64,000 nt of DNA from assembly GCA_014323675.1 (NCBI GenBank), contig JACONN010000006.1, positions 1,054,001-1,118,000 of the forward strand. The letters are read 5' to 3'. Numbering within the stretch: position 1 is the first letter of the stretch; each line of letters starts with the position of its first letter. The DNA is from Hormoscilla sp. GM7CHS1pb. Its GTDB lineage: Bacteria; Cyanobacteriota; Cyanobacteriia; Cyanobacteriales; Desertifilaceae. A program made the position numbers and the translations under genes. Of this stretch, positions 33,456-42,067 are shown piece by piece. The notes under the pieces are model-generated. The model was not told the origin of the DNA. It did not search any database and saw only the letters and a list, made by a program, of their open reading frames with translations.

Positions 33456-33676
33456 TTAGTTTCCCAGAACAAACTTAAGAATGATGCCGATCGTGGTAGC
33501 CACAATCAGGCTAAAGGCTAGATTCACAGTCCCTTGAGTCCCTTGCCGATAAGCTTCCGCAAGAGATCCTGAACGCTCTAGGTGCTCTACTGATTTGTCT
33601 GTGCTACTAAACGATCTAGGCGAGTGCGGATCTCCTTCACTTCTTCCAGAATCGGGCTCATTTCTGACTGAGTCAT
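33456..33676 (-). pseudogene. Small coiled-coil/membrane protein, frameshifted copy 3
   Basis: From ATG 33676 the frame reads MTQSEMSPILEEVKEIRTRL and stops at TAG after AQTNQ. The rest of the protein (DKSVEHLERSGSLAEAYRQG and the membrane helix) lies in another frame. A few extra bases near 33600 (TGTGCTACTA) disrupt the coiled-coil region. Confidence 0.7.
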
Positions 33677-33751
33677 TGTCAATTACCTCCAACACAAATA
33701 TAATCTAACAACTCTCTCTAGATTATAGCGCAAATTTTTTCCCGGCATTAC

Positions 33752-34092
33752 TTATGCTCTACCTTGACCTACTTTTAACCAACCAAAGACTTGCTCTGCT
33801 GTTATCATCATATCAATTCCCGCTAGCACGCGCAGTTGCTGACTACCTCTGCAAAGGTTTGGTTCTTGCTGTGGAGCAAAGATCAGCACTGAGTAGTCAT
33901 CCGGATCGATCGGCCATCCTAATTGACTGCCGTGACCCAGGCAATGTAAAATATTATCAATGACTCTATTGGCATTTTGGTCAGGCGAAAGAATCTCAAT
34001 AGACCAATCTGGAGCTTCAAGAAAATTATCTTCTGGCTCTTCTGCTTCATTAACCCAAGATACCACAACAATATCCGGGACAACAGAACGCC
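33752..34092 (-). pseudogene. Uma2 family gene, 5'-truncated copy
   Basis: Keeps the C-terminal two thirds, from RSVVPDIVVVSW through LEAPDWSIEILSPDQNANR to the end, almost identical to the intact copy at 31877. The 5' part is replaced by the GTTCCCTGGCTCCGCCTGGG repeat at about 34094. The mid region DKIKVNES is reduced to VNEA. Confidence 0.82.
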
Positions 34093-34492
34093 CTCGTTCC
34101 CTGGCTCCGCCTGGGAACGCAAGGCTCTGCCTGGGAACGCAAGGGGGGTTAGGGGGATCCTCTTACCAACGGGTTTTGACCACACCCGTTTGGGGGATCC
34201 CTATGCAACAAATGCATGACCACACCCGTCTTGAGATGACAGGATATTCAGGGAATTAGCTTGGAGTTCCAAGATATCCTCTGAATCTTCAGGGAGATCA
34301 ACGGGTTTTGACCACACCCTTGCGCTCCCCACTCCCGCTCGTAACGTTAAGAAATATGTGAGTAAGGCATAGGGTCACTAGGGGGTTAAATTCCCAGGGA
34401 ATGGGAAGTCACTCGTTTTCCTCCTATGAGTGAGAAAAGCGAGTGAGACCAGGAGGCAGAGCCTCAACCGGGGGTGACCAGGGAGAATGGTG
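34093..34492. repeat. Dispersed-repeat cluster, no gene
   Basis: Holds two GTTCCCWGGC...GGGAACG palindromes (34094-34140) and GGGTTTTGACCACACCCG twice (about 34169-34188 and 34301-34319). It also has CATGACCACACCCGTC and GGGGGATCC modules, and further AGGCAGAGCCTC sequence. The same modules form the insert in the LysM/M23 gene. Confidence 0.75.
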
Positions 34493-34979
34493 TAAGTAGG
34501 TGTGCATTGGTGGACTGTCTTATGTAACAAATTGTAAACCACATGCCCAGGAAGCAAATTGGTTCACTCTCTGTACTCTCTGTAGCCCTCTAAGTCGGTC
34601 CAGTCGGTCCAGTAGAAGTCCTTGACAAAAAAGAGAAAATGTGAATGTCCTAAATTTTGTAGCGGAGATAACAATTGTCAGCCTTCGGAGCGAGACCCAC
34701 AGGGCCATCAGTGAGGAGCGGAGACGAGCAGAAGAACGATTTTCCGTTGATGTACAGATTGTTAAATTTGTCAAGCATTATGACGCTTTAGTCAGAACTG
34801 ACATAATTTTGTTAAATTGGCAACATAAAATTATCAATGGCGCAGTACAATGGGATGTGACTATTTTTGATTTTTTACGGGCTGGACAGGCTGGGTGTTG
34901 GTAGCCGAAAAATGAGGGCAGTTGATGGTTGCAATGACAGGTTAAATATAGAAATTTATTGTAGAACAGGATCGGAAAC

Positions 34980-35477
34980 ATGGGAGCCAGAATTAGAGTT
35001 TTTTTGACTGATGAAGAAGATCGAACCTTAAAAGAATTACGTCAGGGCATTAATGTACCCCAACGAGTGAAAGATAGAGCCGAAGCAGTAAGACTTAGCG
35101 CCCAAGGGTGGTATGTCGAAAGGATAGCAAGATACTTAGGGTGGCATGTAACAACAGTAAGAGAAGCACTCTCTAGATGGAAAAAGAAGGGTTTAGGTGG
35201 ATTATGGGATCTTGACAAACCTAAAAAACAATGCAATTGGAGTGAAGAAGACATGGTATGTGTCGAAAAATGGCTCAAGGAAGAACAGAGAACTTACAAT
35301 GCTAAACAGTTAGTCCTGCGCTTAAAAGAAGAAAGAAATGTGGATATTACAGAGGGTCATCTACGACGCATTCTTAAGGCCAGAGGAATTTGCTGGAAGC
35401 GAAGCCGGTCAAGTCATAAGGCTAAGCAAAAGGAAGATTTAAAAGCAATAAAACAAGCTGACCTCGATATGTTATAA
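34980..35477 (+). CDS. IS630 transposase, N-terminal part (ended by in-frame TAA)
   Basis: Helix-turn-helix region: MGARIRVFLTDEEDRTLKEL, then VPQRVKDRAEAVRLSAQGW, IARYLGWHVTTVREALSRW and a winged-helix segment to KARGICWKRSRSSHK. It ends ADLDML-TAA. The next codon is ATG of the second part in the same frame, so the TAA replaces one codon of a continuous gene. Confidence 0.88.
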   Translation: MGARIRVFLTDEEDRTLKELRQGINVPQRVKDRAEAVRLSAQGWYVERIARYLGWHVTTVREALSRWKKKGLGGLWDLDKPKKQCNWSEEDMVCVEKWLKEEQRTYNAKQLVLRLKEERNVDITEGHLRRILKARGICWKRSRSSHKAKQKEDLKAIKQADLDML

Positions 35478-36041
35478 ATGGCGGCAGCAGCAGGGAAAAT
35501 TGACTTGTCTTATGGCGATGAATCGGGATGTAGTCCTTGGAGTGACCCCAGTTATAGTTACTATTTTAACGGCCAACAGAAGCGGATTGAACAGACAAAG
35601 CGGCAAGGGAAAAGAGTTAATATTATGGGTTTTTTTCAGAAGTTTGGAACTTTTTTTTATGGTATAATAATAGGAAAAGCAACCAGTAAAACATTTATAA
35701 AATTGATAGATGAACAAGCAAGACTTGCAGAAGAAGTTCGACAAAAAACGGGACGGATTAGAGTTATTGTACTAGACAACTATTCAATTCACAAGTCTAA
35801 GGAAGTTCAATCCTGTTGGTCGAGATGGGAAGAGCCGGGGTTGTACTTTTTTTTCTTGCCTTCTTACTGTTCGGAAATGAATCCGATTGAATTGGAATGG
35901 GAACATCTCAAGCGCGACGAAATTGCTGGACGTATGTTTGATGATGAGTTGGATTTAGCTTATGCAATTATGAATGGTTTGGATGCACGCGCACAAAAAT
36001 CTGGCTACTCCTGTGAAAGATTTCGTTTCGGTGTCACCTAG
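35478..36041 (+). CDS. IS630 transposase, C-terminal DDE part
   Basis: Catalytic triad: first D in YGDESGCSPW, second in VLDNYSIHKSKEVQ, and E in MNPIELEWEHLKR. It directly follows the TAA at 35475-35477 in the same frame. With its own ATG it could be made alone but would lack the DNA-binding part, so the element is probably inactive unless the stop is read through. Confidence 0.88.
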   Translation: MAAAAGKIDLSYGDESGCSPWSDPSYSYYFNGQQKRIEQTKRQGKRVNIMGFFQKFGTFFYGIIIGKATSKTFIKLIDEQARLAEEVRQKTGRIRVIVLDNYSIHKSKEVQSCWSRWEEPGLYFFFLPSYCSEMNPIELEWEHLKRDEIAGRMFDDELDLAYAIMNGLDARAQKSGYSCERFRFGVT

Positions 36042-36519
36042 TGCATCGGTCCATGAATAAAAATTGACCAAGCAAGAAAATATGTGCGATCGGGCTCTTA
36101 ATCGTTCTCCGGCTCGTCTTCCACTCTCCACTTATAGCTCTGCAGAAGCTCGCGCTCGCTCCGGCTCTTAATCCTATGGCTACGCTCCCACAAGGGATAC
36201 CGAGCGTGACCAAATGAAAGCGTAGGTGACCTTCACTTCGGAACCAACGTAGCTGGTACCCAAAATCTGTTCTACTGGGGCGAGGCGAGCGCATGCACAA
36301 TGCACGTTTTTTGTCAACCCCTTAATACAACGACTGGCTCTAGTTTACAATTTGTTACATAACACAGTCCACCAATGCACACCTACTTAATGTTGTGTGT
36401 AGAGATTGACATCATTCCTGTAGCGGCAGATTTGAACCGGTAGATTTTCCCAGAAAGTTGACACAGGGGCGATCGGGGGCTATGATGGTAGATTGTGTGA
36501 CTGGTGAAGCGAGAGACTC

Positions 36520-37872
36520 TTGGCTAACGTTATAGTGATTGGTGCCCAGTGGGGCGATGAAGGAAAAGGAAAAATAACTGATTTGCTCAGCAAGTCAGCG
36601 GATGTGGTGGTGCGCTACCAAGGCGGTGTAAACGCCGGACACACGCTCGTGGTTCAGGGCCAGACATTCAAGCTGCACCTGATCCCCTCTGGGATCCTAT
36701 ATCCGGGTACCCAATGCGTAATAGGCAATGGCACGGTCATCGATCCGCAGGTTCTACTGCGAGAAATTGACCAACTGGAGGCCCTGGAGATATCCACGAA
36801 AAACCTGAATATCTCGGAAAACGCCCACGTGACCATGCCTTATCACAGGTTAATAGACCAGGCATCGGAAGAAAAGCGGGGAACTCATAAAATTGGAACG
36901 ACGAAGCGGGGTATAGGTCCGACTTATGCGGATAAGTCGGAACGGACGGGAATTCGGGTGATAGACTTGATGGAACCAGAAACCCTGCGCAAGCAGCTGC
37001 GCTGGACGATTAACTACAAAAATGTCATCCTGGAAAAGCTGTACGCTCTGCCACCCCTGGACCCAGAGGCGGCGATCGCGGAGTATCTAGAGTATGCGGA
37101 ACGGTTGCGACCCTATGTGGCCGACTGTGGCCTGCTGCTTGACGAAGCGATTCAGCAACGACGCAATATTTTGTTTGAAGGGGCTCAAGGAACTCTGCTA
37201 GATTTGGACCACGGCACCTATCCTTATGTCACTTCATCGAACCCCGTCGCAGGCGGTGCTTGCGTGGGGGCAGGGGTGGGACCGACGAAGATCGATCGGG
37301 CGATCGGGGTGGCGAAAGCTTATACTACTAGAGTTGGAGAAGGTCCGTTTCCCACGGAACTGCTAGGTGACGTGGGCAAGATGTTGGGCGCTCGGGGGGC
37401 GGAATTTGGCACGACTACCGGTCGGCAAAGGCGCTGCGGTTGGTTTGATGCGGCGATCGGTCGCTATGCTGTCCGGATAAATGGTCTAGACTGTCTGGCG
37501 ATCACTAAACTGGACGTGCTAGACTCCCTAGAGGAAATAAAAGTCTGCGTCGCTTACGAACTAGATGGGCAGCGGTGCGAATATTTTCCCAGTAGCTCTC
37601 GGAAATTGGCCCGTTGCCAACCGATATACGAGACGCTTCCGGGGTGGCAACGCTCGACAACTGACTGTCGCAGTTTAGCAGACTTGCCGGGGGCAGCGCT
37701 AGATTATCTCAAGTTCCTGGCAGAATTGATGGCAGTTCCGATCGCGATTGTCTCGGTGGGAGCGAAGCGCGAACAGACGATAATCATAGAAGATCCAATT
37801 CACGGTCCCAAACGGGCCTTGTTGTCCGCGAATGGAAGTCCGGTGGATGTAAATCAAGAGGTGAAAAGATAG
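36520..37872 (+). CDS. purA: Adenylosuccinate synthetase
   Basis: 450 residues. It joins IMP and aspartate with GTP to adenylosuccinate, the first step from IMP to AMP. Motifs are VIVIGAQWGDEGKGK (P-loop-like, catalytic D), GGVNAGHT (catalytic H), IGTTKRGIGPTYADK, LFEGAQGTLLDLDHG, TSSNPVAGG, GEGPFPTE and TTGRQRRCGWFD. The start is TTG at 36520, the only position giving the conserved (M)ANVIVIGAQWG. The gene is intact and is followed 9 bp later by rplY. Confidence 0.97.
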   Translation: MANVIVIGAQWGDEGKGKITDLLSKSADVVVRYQGGVNAGHTLVVQGQTFKLHLIPSGILYPGTQCVIGNGTVIDPQVLLREIDQLEALEISTKNLNISENAHVTMPYHRLIDQASEEKRGTHKIGTTKRGIGPTYADKSERTGIRVIDLMEPETLRKQLRWTINYKNVILEKLYALPPLDPEAAIAEYLEYAERLRPYVADCGLLLDEAIQQRRNILFEGAQGTLLDLDHGTYPYVTSSNPVAGGACVGAGVGPTKIDRAIGVAKAYTTRVGEGPFPTELLGDVGKMLGARGAEFGTTTGRQRRCGWFDAAIGRYAVRINGLDCLAITKLDVLDSLEEIKVCVAYELDGQRCEYFPSSSRKLARCQPIYETLPGWQRSTTDCRSLADLPGAALDYLKFLAELMAVPIAIVSVGAKREQTIIIEDPIHGPKRALLSANGSPVDVNQEVKR

Positions 37873-37881
37873 AAGCGGAAG

Positions 37882-38475
37882 ATGGAAATAAAAGTTGAAT
37901 GTCAAAAACGAGAAGCCCGAAGCAAACCGAGGGCGATGCGTCGCGCTGGGTTAATTCCGGCTAATCTCTATGGTCACGATGGTGCGGAAGCTATTTCTCT
38001 TTCTGTGCCAGAGAAAACGGTGGCACACCTGATGAAAGCAGCTACGGTTAACAACACGTTAATCGATCTAGAAATAACAGATATCCCCTGGAGGGGCAAG
38101 ACATTACTGCGGGAAGTACAAACTCATCCCTGGAAAGACTATCCATACCACCTCAGCTTTTTCTCGATCACATCTCAAGCGTCTATAAAGGTGGTGATGC
38201 CACTGAAATTTGTGGGAGAGGCGATCGGGGTGAAGGAAGAAGGGGGTATATTAGAAACGCGCTCGACGGAAATAGAGGTGGAGTGCGCTCCAGATAACAT
38301 CCCAGAGGCGATCGAGGTGGATGTGTCGGAACTGCGGGTAGGAAAGGTTCTGCATGTCAAGGAACTGGTTTTGCCAGCAGGCGTGAGTGCTGCTAGCGAA
38401 CCGGAACAAATTCTGGCAACGGTGCTGGCGAGCAGGTTGACAAAAACACAAAAAGATACAGAGGAAAAGAAATGA
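37882..38475 (+). CDS. rplY: 50S ribosomal protein L25/general stress protein Ctc
   Basis: 197 residues of the longer bL25 (TL5/CTC) type. The N-terminal 5S rRNA-binding domain is VECQKREARSKPRAMRRAGL, IPANLYGHDGAE and LLREVQTHPWKDYPYHLSF. The C-terminal beta domain is VVMPLKFVGEAIGVKEEGG and VDVSELRVGKVLHVKEL. It lies close behind purA and is probably cotranscribed. Confidence 0.96.
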   Translation: MEIKVECQKREARSKPRAMRRAGLIPANLYGHDGAEAISLSVPEKTVAHLMKAATVNNTLIDLEITDIPWRGKTLLREVQTHPWKDYPYHLSFFSITSQASIKVVMPLKFVGEAIGVKEEGGILETRSTEIEVECAPDNIPEAIEVDVSELRVGKVLHVKELVLPAGVSAASEPEQILATVLASRLTKTQKDTEEKK

Positions 38476-38482
38476 TGGAGCG

Positions 38483-38532
38483 GTGTCTTCCGCATGCTCT
38501 TGTCCTGAAGGACAAGAGCATGCGGAAGACAC
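38483..38532. terminator. Perfect 23-bp stem hairpin after rplY
   Basis: 38483-38505 is the exact reverse complement of 38510-38532 with a 4-nt TGAA loop. The stem contains TCTTCCGCATGCTCTTGTCC. There is no U-tract after it, so it may be a Rho-type or processing hairpin or a dispersed repeat. A second palindrome (GTTCCCTGGCTCCCGCCTGG) follows at about 38560-38583. Confidence 0.65.
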
Positions 38533-38612
38533 AGAAGGTCGAAGGAGGCAATTCTCCTCGTTCCCTGGCTCCCGCCTGGGAACGCAATTGCTCAATTGGT
38601 GGTGAATGGTAA

Positions 38613-39617
38613 ATGACGGAAAGCAGTAAAGAGGTAGATGTATTTGGAGTGGGCAACGCCCTGGTGGACATTCTGGCATTAGTGAAGGATGATTTGATTC
38701 TATCCCACGAGTTGAATCGCGGGGCGATGACTCTGGTGGACGCTCCCAAGCAGGGGGTACTTTTGCAGGACCTGGAAGGGACTGAGCTGCAACTGCGCTC
38801 GGGTGGCTCGGCGGCGAATACGATGATTGCGCTCGCCCAGAGTGGTGGTAGCGGTTTCTATTCGGGTAAGGTTTCCAGGGACAGCAACGGTGAATTCTAC
38901 CGTCAGGATATGCTCAAAGCAGAGATTCAGTTTGATGTAGCTCCAGCCGACAGCGGCCCGACAGGAACATGCGTGGTGCTGACTACTCCGGATGCGGAAC
39001 GCACGATGTGCACAAATCTAGGAGTTTCTATCACCTTGTCGGCTGCGGATATCGATGTGGACAAGCTCAAAGGCTGCAAATATAGCTATGTGGAGGGCTA
39101 TCTCTGGGATGGACCAGAACCGCGCCAAGCGAGTGTGGAGACGATGTTCCAGTCGAAGCGCCACGGGGTGCGGGTAGCATATACTTTTTCAGATGCGTTC
39201 CTGGTCGATCGCTTCAAATATGATTTCCGCCAGATAGTACCAGAATACTGCGATGTGCTCTTCTGCAATGGGGATGAGGCGCGCCGTTTCTGCGAGCTGG
39301 AATCTATAGAAGAATGCGCTGCTAAAATGGGTGAGTTGGTGGATCTCGCGTTTATTACCGATGGTGGGAAGGGCTGCCTGGTGGTAGAAAATAAACAGAT
39401 TAGTGCCGTGCCAGGATTAAAGGCGCAGGCGATCGATACGGTGGGGGCTGGAGATGCTTTTGCTGGTGGAGTGCTGTTCGGACTCACCCACGGCTATAGT
39501 GCGATAAAATCAGCCCGCTGGGGAAACTATCTAGGTTCCCAGGTGGTGCAGCGGTACGGCCCCCGTCTGGAGGGCTCCCAGGCCAATAAGTTGGCGGAAA
39601 TAATGGGTGGAAAATGA
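38613..39617 (+). CDS. PfkB-family carbohydrate/adenosine kinase
   Basis: 334 residues of the ribokinase fold. The N-terminal part is VFGVGNALVDILALV and LRSGGSAANTMIALAQ (substrate-binding GG). The C-terminal PfkB signature 2 is AIDTVGAGDAFAGGVLFGL, with D as catalytic base. The family includes adenosine kinase and sugar kinases. The NAxVD start and length favour the adenosine-kinase-like cyanobacterial group, but the substrate is not proven. Its stop overlaps the next gene (ATGA). Confidence 0.92.
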   Translation: MTESSKEVDVFGVGNALVDILALVKDDLILSHELNRGAMTLVDAPKQGVLLQDLEGTELQLRSGGSAANTMIALAQSGGSGFYSGKVSRDSNGEFYRQDMLKAEIQFDVAPADSGPTGTCVVLTTPDAERTMCTNLGVSITLSAADIDVDKLKGCKYSYVEGYLWDGPEPRQASVETMFQSKRHGVRVAYTFSDAFLVDRFKYDFRQIVPEYCDVLFCNGDEARRFCELESIEECAAKMGELVDLAFITDGGKGCLVVENKQISAVPGLKAQAIDTVGAGDAFAGGVLFGLTHGYSAIKSARWGNYLGSQVVQRYGPRLEGSQANKLAEIMGGK

Positions 39618-39928
39618 AAAAAGATAAATTGGCGGCAGGGAAAATAGGCTTATTTTTCCTGATCGGTTTTATGCTGCTGCAATATCCCTGGAGCGTGAGT
39701 ATCAGTATGGCACTCGTTGGGACGATCGCTGCTCACTGGGTAATGCAAGCTTGGACAGATGAAACAACATCGTCGGAGTCGGTGGAGTTGCCATTTACTA
39801 AGACTAGCGAGCAAAATCTTTTTGACAAGAGCAAGGCTGGTGCGGAAGTCTGGAACAAGTCGGCACAAGCAGGCTCTTTATTTGGTGGCGCTTCTTATCG
39901 GCTGAAGCTCTTCAAGAAGCAGCAATAG
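39614..39928 (+). CDS. Small membrane protein, coupled to the PfkB kinase
   Basis: 104 residues. Two hydrophobic segments (GKIGLFFLIGFMLLQYPW and VSISMALVGTIAAHWVMQ) are followed by a polar tail (YRLKLFKKQ at the end). It overlaps the kinase stop by 4 bp (AAAATGAAAAAAG), so it is translationally coupled. Function unknown. Confidence 0.7.
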   Translation: MKKDKLAAGKIGLFFLIGFMLLQYPWSVSISMALVGTIAAHWVMQAWTDETTSSESVELPFTKTSEQNLFDKSKAGAEVWNKSAQAGSLFGGASYRLKLFKKQQ

Positions 39929-40319
39929 GAACTTGTGATGTACATGTAAATTAAAATTTGTCAAGGCAAACCATTCCGATTTTTCCGGAACGGTAAAAAT
40001 CGGACTAGAACCGCCGCAGCAATCTCACCTATGATAGAAGGGATGGCTGCGGGGGTATTATTTATGTACTACAAGCCCGTGAGGCGAACGGCATATTCAA
40101 GCTATACTTTGCGAGGGGTGTGGTCTTGCACCAGTTGGGTTTGAACGAGTTCGGGGGCCCTCGATACCGGAAGTACCCCCGTAGCGCTACGGGGGGGAGC
40201 TACTTCTACTACAAAACGATCTCTCAATTATCCCCTTAGACATTCTTTGCTACTCCAAAAAGCGCAGTTTATGACCGTTTGGAGTATAGCACAAATGACA
40301 ATGAGGAATTAGCAGAAAA
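39929..40319. repeat. Intergenic repeats, including the full hairpin form of the short element
   Basis: 39976-40003 is CCGATTTTTCCGGAACGGT followed by AAAAATCGG, a closed hairpin containing the short element found inside several genes. 40117-40139 holds GTGTGGTCTTGCACCAGTTG (cf. 17382). 40178-40198 is the palindrome CCCCCGTAGCGCTACGGGGG. No gene is seen before 40320. Confidence 0.7.
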
Positions 40320-40682
40320 ATGTTTTTATTTCTCTCGAAAGTTTTGCCATTATTAATCTACCCCTTGGGCCTGAGTTGCCTGCTGATGCTGGTGGCCTTA
40401 GGGATGCTATGGAAATATCCCAAAAAGGCGGCCATCCCAATTGCTCTAGCCCTAGTAGTGTTGCTGGTCAGCGGTAATGGTTGGGTGAGTGATTGGTTGG
40501 TGCGATCGCTGGAATGGCAGCATATCCCCTCCCAGGAATTGCCAGTAGCTGATGCAGTTGTGGTTTTGGGAGGTGGGATTAAGGAATGGAAAGAACCGCG
40601 TCCTTGGCCAGATTTGAGTGAAGGGGCGATCGGATCGTCTACGGTGCCCAGCTATACAACCAGTATAAGGGTTCCATATTAA
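40320..40682 (+). CDS. YdcF/DUF218 family protein, N-terminal part (frameshifted)
   Basis: Two membrane helices (LPLLIYPLGLSCLLMLVALG and IPIALALVVLLVSGNGWV), then the DUF218 start DAVVVLGGGIKEW and WPDLSEGA. One base is lost near 40626-40631 (GCGATCGG where GCGGATCGG is expected). The natural DRIVYGAQLYNQYKG therefore continues in another frame and this ORF stops at 40682. Confidence 0.82.
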   Translation: MFLFLSKVLPLLIYPLGLSCLLMLVALGMLWKYPKKAAIPIALALVVLLVSGNGWVSDWLVRSLEWQHIPSQELPVADAVVVLGGGIKEWKEPRPWPDLSEGAIGSSTVPSYTTSIRVPY

Positions 40683-40741
40683 TTCTCAGTGGCGGTCGGA
40701 TAGATTGGAAAAAAGGGACTGGCCCATCAGAGTCAAAAGAT

Positions 40742-41113
40742 ATGGCAGAAATTGCTGAATATCTGGGAGTGCCCAGGGCAGCAATCATCCAAGACCCCAA
40801 TTCTCTAAATACTCACGAAAATGCCGTCAACGTGCGCCAAATTATGGATGAGCGCGGCATTAGTCGGGTGCTGCTGGTAACATCGGCCATGCATATGCCC
40901 CGAGCGCTCGGAACCTTCGAGAAAGAAGGAATTGATGCGACGCCTGCGCCCACGGACTTTTTAACCACCAAACCAGCTCTGCATGAGCGGAAACTTACTA
41001 TTGGAGAGATCCTACTCAATATTATTCCCGATGTCCACAGAATCGCAAAAACAACCAAGGCATTGAAGGAATATACGGGCCTAGTTATTTATCGTCTGCG
41101 AGGATGGTTGTAA
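40742..41113 (+). CDS. YdcF/DUF218 family protein, C-terminal part (frameshifted)
   Basis: Continues the DUF218 domain: the frame upstream of the ATG at 40742 reads SILILSGGRIDWKKGTGPSE. Within the ORF come DPNSLNTHENAVNVRQIM, VLLVTSAMHMPRA and LHERKLTIGEILLNIIPD. DUF218 proteins (YdcF, SanA, ElyC) act in envelope or cell-wall processes. The two ORFs are one gene with a single-base deletion. Confidence 0.82.
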   Translation: MAEIAEYLGVPRAAIIQDPNSLNTHENAVNVRQIMDERGISRVLLVTSAMHMPRALGTFEKEGIDATPAPTDFLTTKPALHERKLTIGEILLNIIPDVHRIAKTTKALKEYTGLVIYRLRGWL

Positions 41114-41150
41114 AAGTAGTCAATGGTTAGTGATTGCTAGTCAGTGGTTA

Positions 41151-41261
41151 TATAGCGAGCCTAAATATATGCGGTGTAAATTATGGGTAATCACCGCTGA
41201 AACCCTTGCCTGGCAATAAGTCCAGCAAAAAAAAACACACGACTGATTTAGGCTTGCTATA
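41151..41261. repeat. 111-bp MITE-like element
   Basis: Ends TATAGCGAGCCTAAAT and ATTTAGGCTTGCTATA are inverted repeats with one mismatch in 16, and TA at both tips fits a TA target. It has no coding capacity. A short heptanucleotide repeat (AACTGAC, 41278-41302) follows. Confidence 0.75.
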
Positions 41262-41323
41262 ATAATTGATAACTAACAACTGACAACTGACAACTGACAA
41301 CTAGCAAATAACCACTTGATATT

Positions 41324-41560
41324 ATGGCCTCAGAGCTTCAACGGATCGTGCCTGCGCCTCAACCGGAAATGATGGAAATTCTAGAGGCGCATCAGGTAAC
41401 TAGGGAGTTTTACCAGGAATTGCAGTATCGTGAAGAGTTTGAGCGATACTGCGATTGGTATTATCTCACGGCTCAGCAAAATCAGCAAGAATTACAGCAA
41501 ATGCGCTCTGAATTGAATATTTTCGGTTGGTTTTTAGGGAAACGCCGAACTCAAATTTGA
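41324..41560 (+). CDS. Small conserved hypothetical protein
   Basis: 78 residues, mainly helical and rich in Glu/Gln: EMMEILEAHQVTREFYQELQ, then ERYCDWYYLTAQQNQQELQQ and a C-terminal IFGWFLGKRR. It looks like a small coiled-coil protein with a basic, membrane-touching end. No known function. Stand-alone. Confidence 0.6.
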   Translation: MASELQRIVPAPQPEMMEILEAHQVTREFYQELQYREEFERYCDWYYLTAQQNQQELQQMRSELNIFGWFLGKRRTQI

Positions 41561-41607
41561 GAGTAGGGGCGATCGGATATCATAAGGGCGATCGCCCCTA
41601 AGTTGCT

Positions 41608-41656
41608 GTTTACAAAAGCTCGGGTTATGTTATGATAATAGCAAAGGAGTTGAGAT
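41608..41656 (+). promoter_or_regulatory. Sigma70-type promoter and ribosome site of the 41657 gene
   Basis: TTTACA (about 41609-41614), a 16-17 bp spacer, TATGATAAT, then AAAGGAGTTGAGAT just before the ATG. A closely similar but orphan promoter (TTGACA, spacer, TATGATAAT AGCAAA) lies at 42372-42406 with no gene behind it. Confidence 0.6.
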
Positions 41657-42067
41657 ATGACTGTAACCAAAGAAAGACCAATTAAGAACATCGAACTGAA
41701 AAGTGAGTCAAACTTCACGACCACCTTGAAAAGGATTCTGGAACTATTAGACTTGGAAGAGGAGGACGATTACGGGATTTTGAAACCAACTGAATATGCT
41801 TTCAAGACAGCCATGCAGTTGGTTGTAGAGGCCAATGAAATAATGGGAATTTTATTTTCAAAAGGTTCGGCTTCTACAGATCATCAAGGTAGTATCAGAA
41901 TAACTTGGAAGAACAGAGAAAAAAAACGGTTAGTCCGCCTGTTTTGTCCGTGTGATTCTGAGCAACCAGTTGATATTTATCACGATAGCAGTGATGAATA
42001 TCATGTAGAGGATGTCTCTTCAGTGTTAACATTAGTTCATTGGTTAGAGTGGTTGAATGCTTCATGA
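41657..42067 (+). CDS. Hypothetical protein (136 aa), first of a coupled pair
   Basis: Acidic alpha/beta protein: MTVTKERPIKNIELKSESN, LLDLEEEDDYGILKPTEYAF, RITWKNREKKRLVRLFCPCD and SSVLTLVHWLEWLNAS. The KNREKKRLVRLFCP strand pattern and acidic N-terminus are seen in small cyanobacterial hypotheticals. No catalytic motif is visible. Its stop overlaps the next start (TTCATGACAG). Confidence 0.6.
   Translation: MTVTKERPIKNIELKSESNFTTTLKRILELLDLEEEDDYGILKPTEYAFKTAMQLVVEANEIMGILFSKGSASTDHQGSIRITWKNREKKRLVRLFCPCDSEQPVDIYHDSSDEYHVEDVSSVLTLVHWLEWLNAS

Larger units (their letters stand above)
34493..36389 (+). mobile_element. IS630-like insertion sequence with 47-bp inverted ends
   Basis: 34493-34539 (TAAGTAGGTGTGCATTGGTG...) and 36343-36389 are inverted repeats differing at about one of 47 positions. 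The ends begin with TA, fitting the TA target of IS630. Inside is one transposase frame with a nonsense codon. The element is about 1.9 kb, longer than the usual 1.1-1.2 kb, with about 440 bp before and 300 bp after the transposase. A partial end-like sequence (GTAGGTGTGCATTGGGAAAC) lies at about 46716-46735. Confidence 0.85.

Noticed and set aside
34641..34904. 87-aa ORF inside the IS630-like element as a real gene
   Set aside because: No ribosome site or recognisable domain; mentioned only as a possible passenger.
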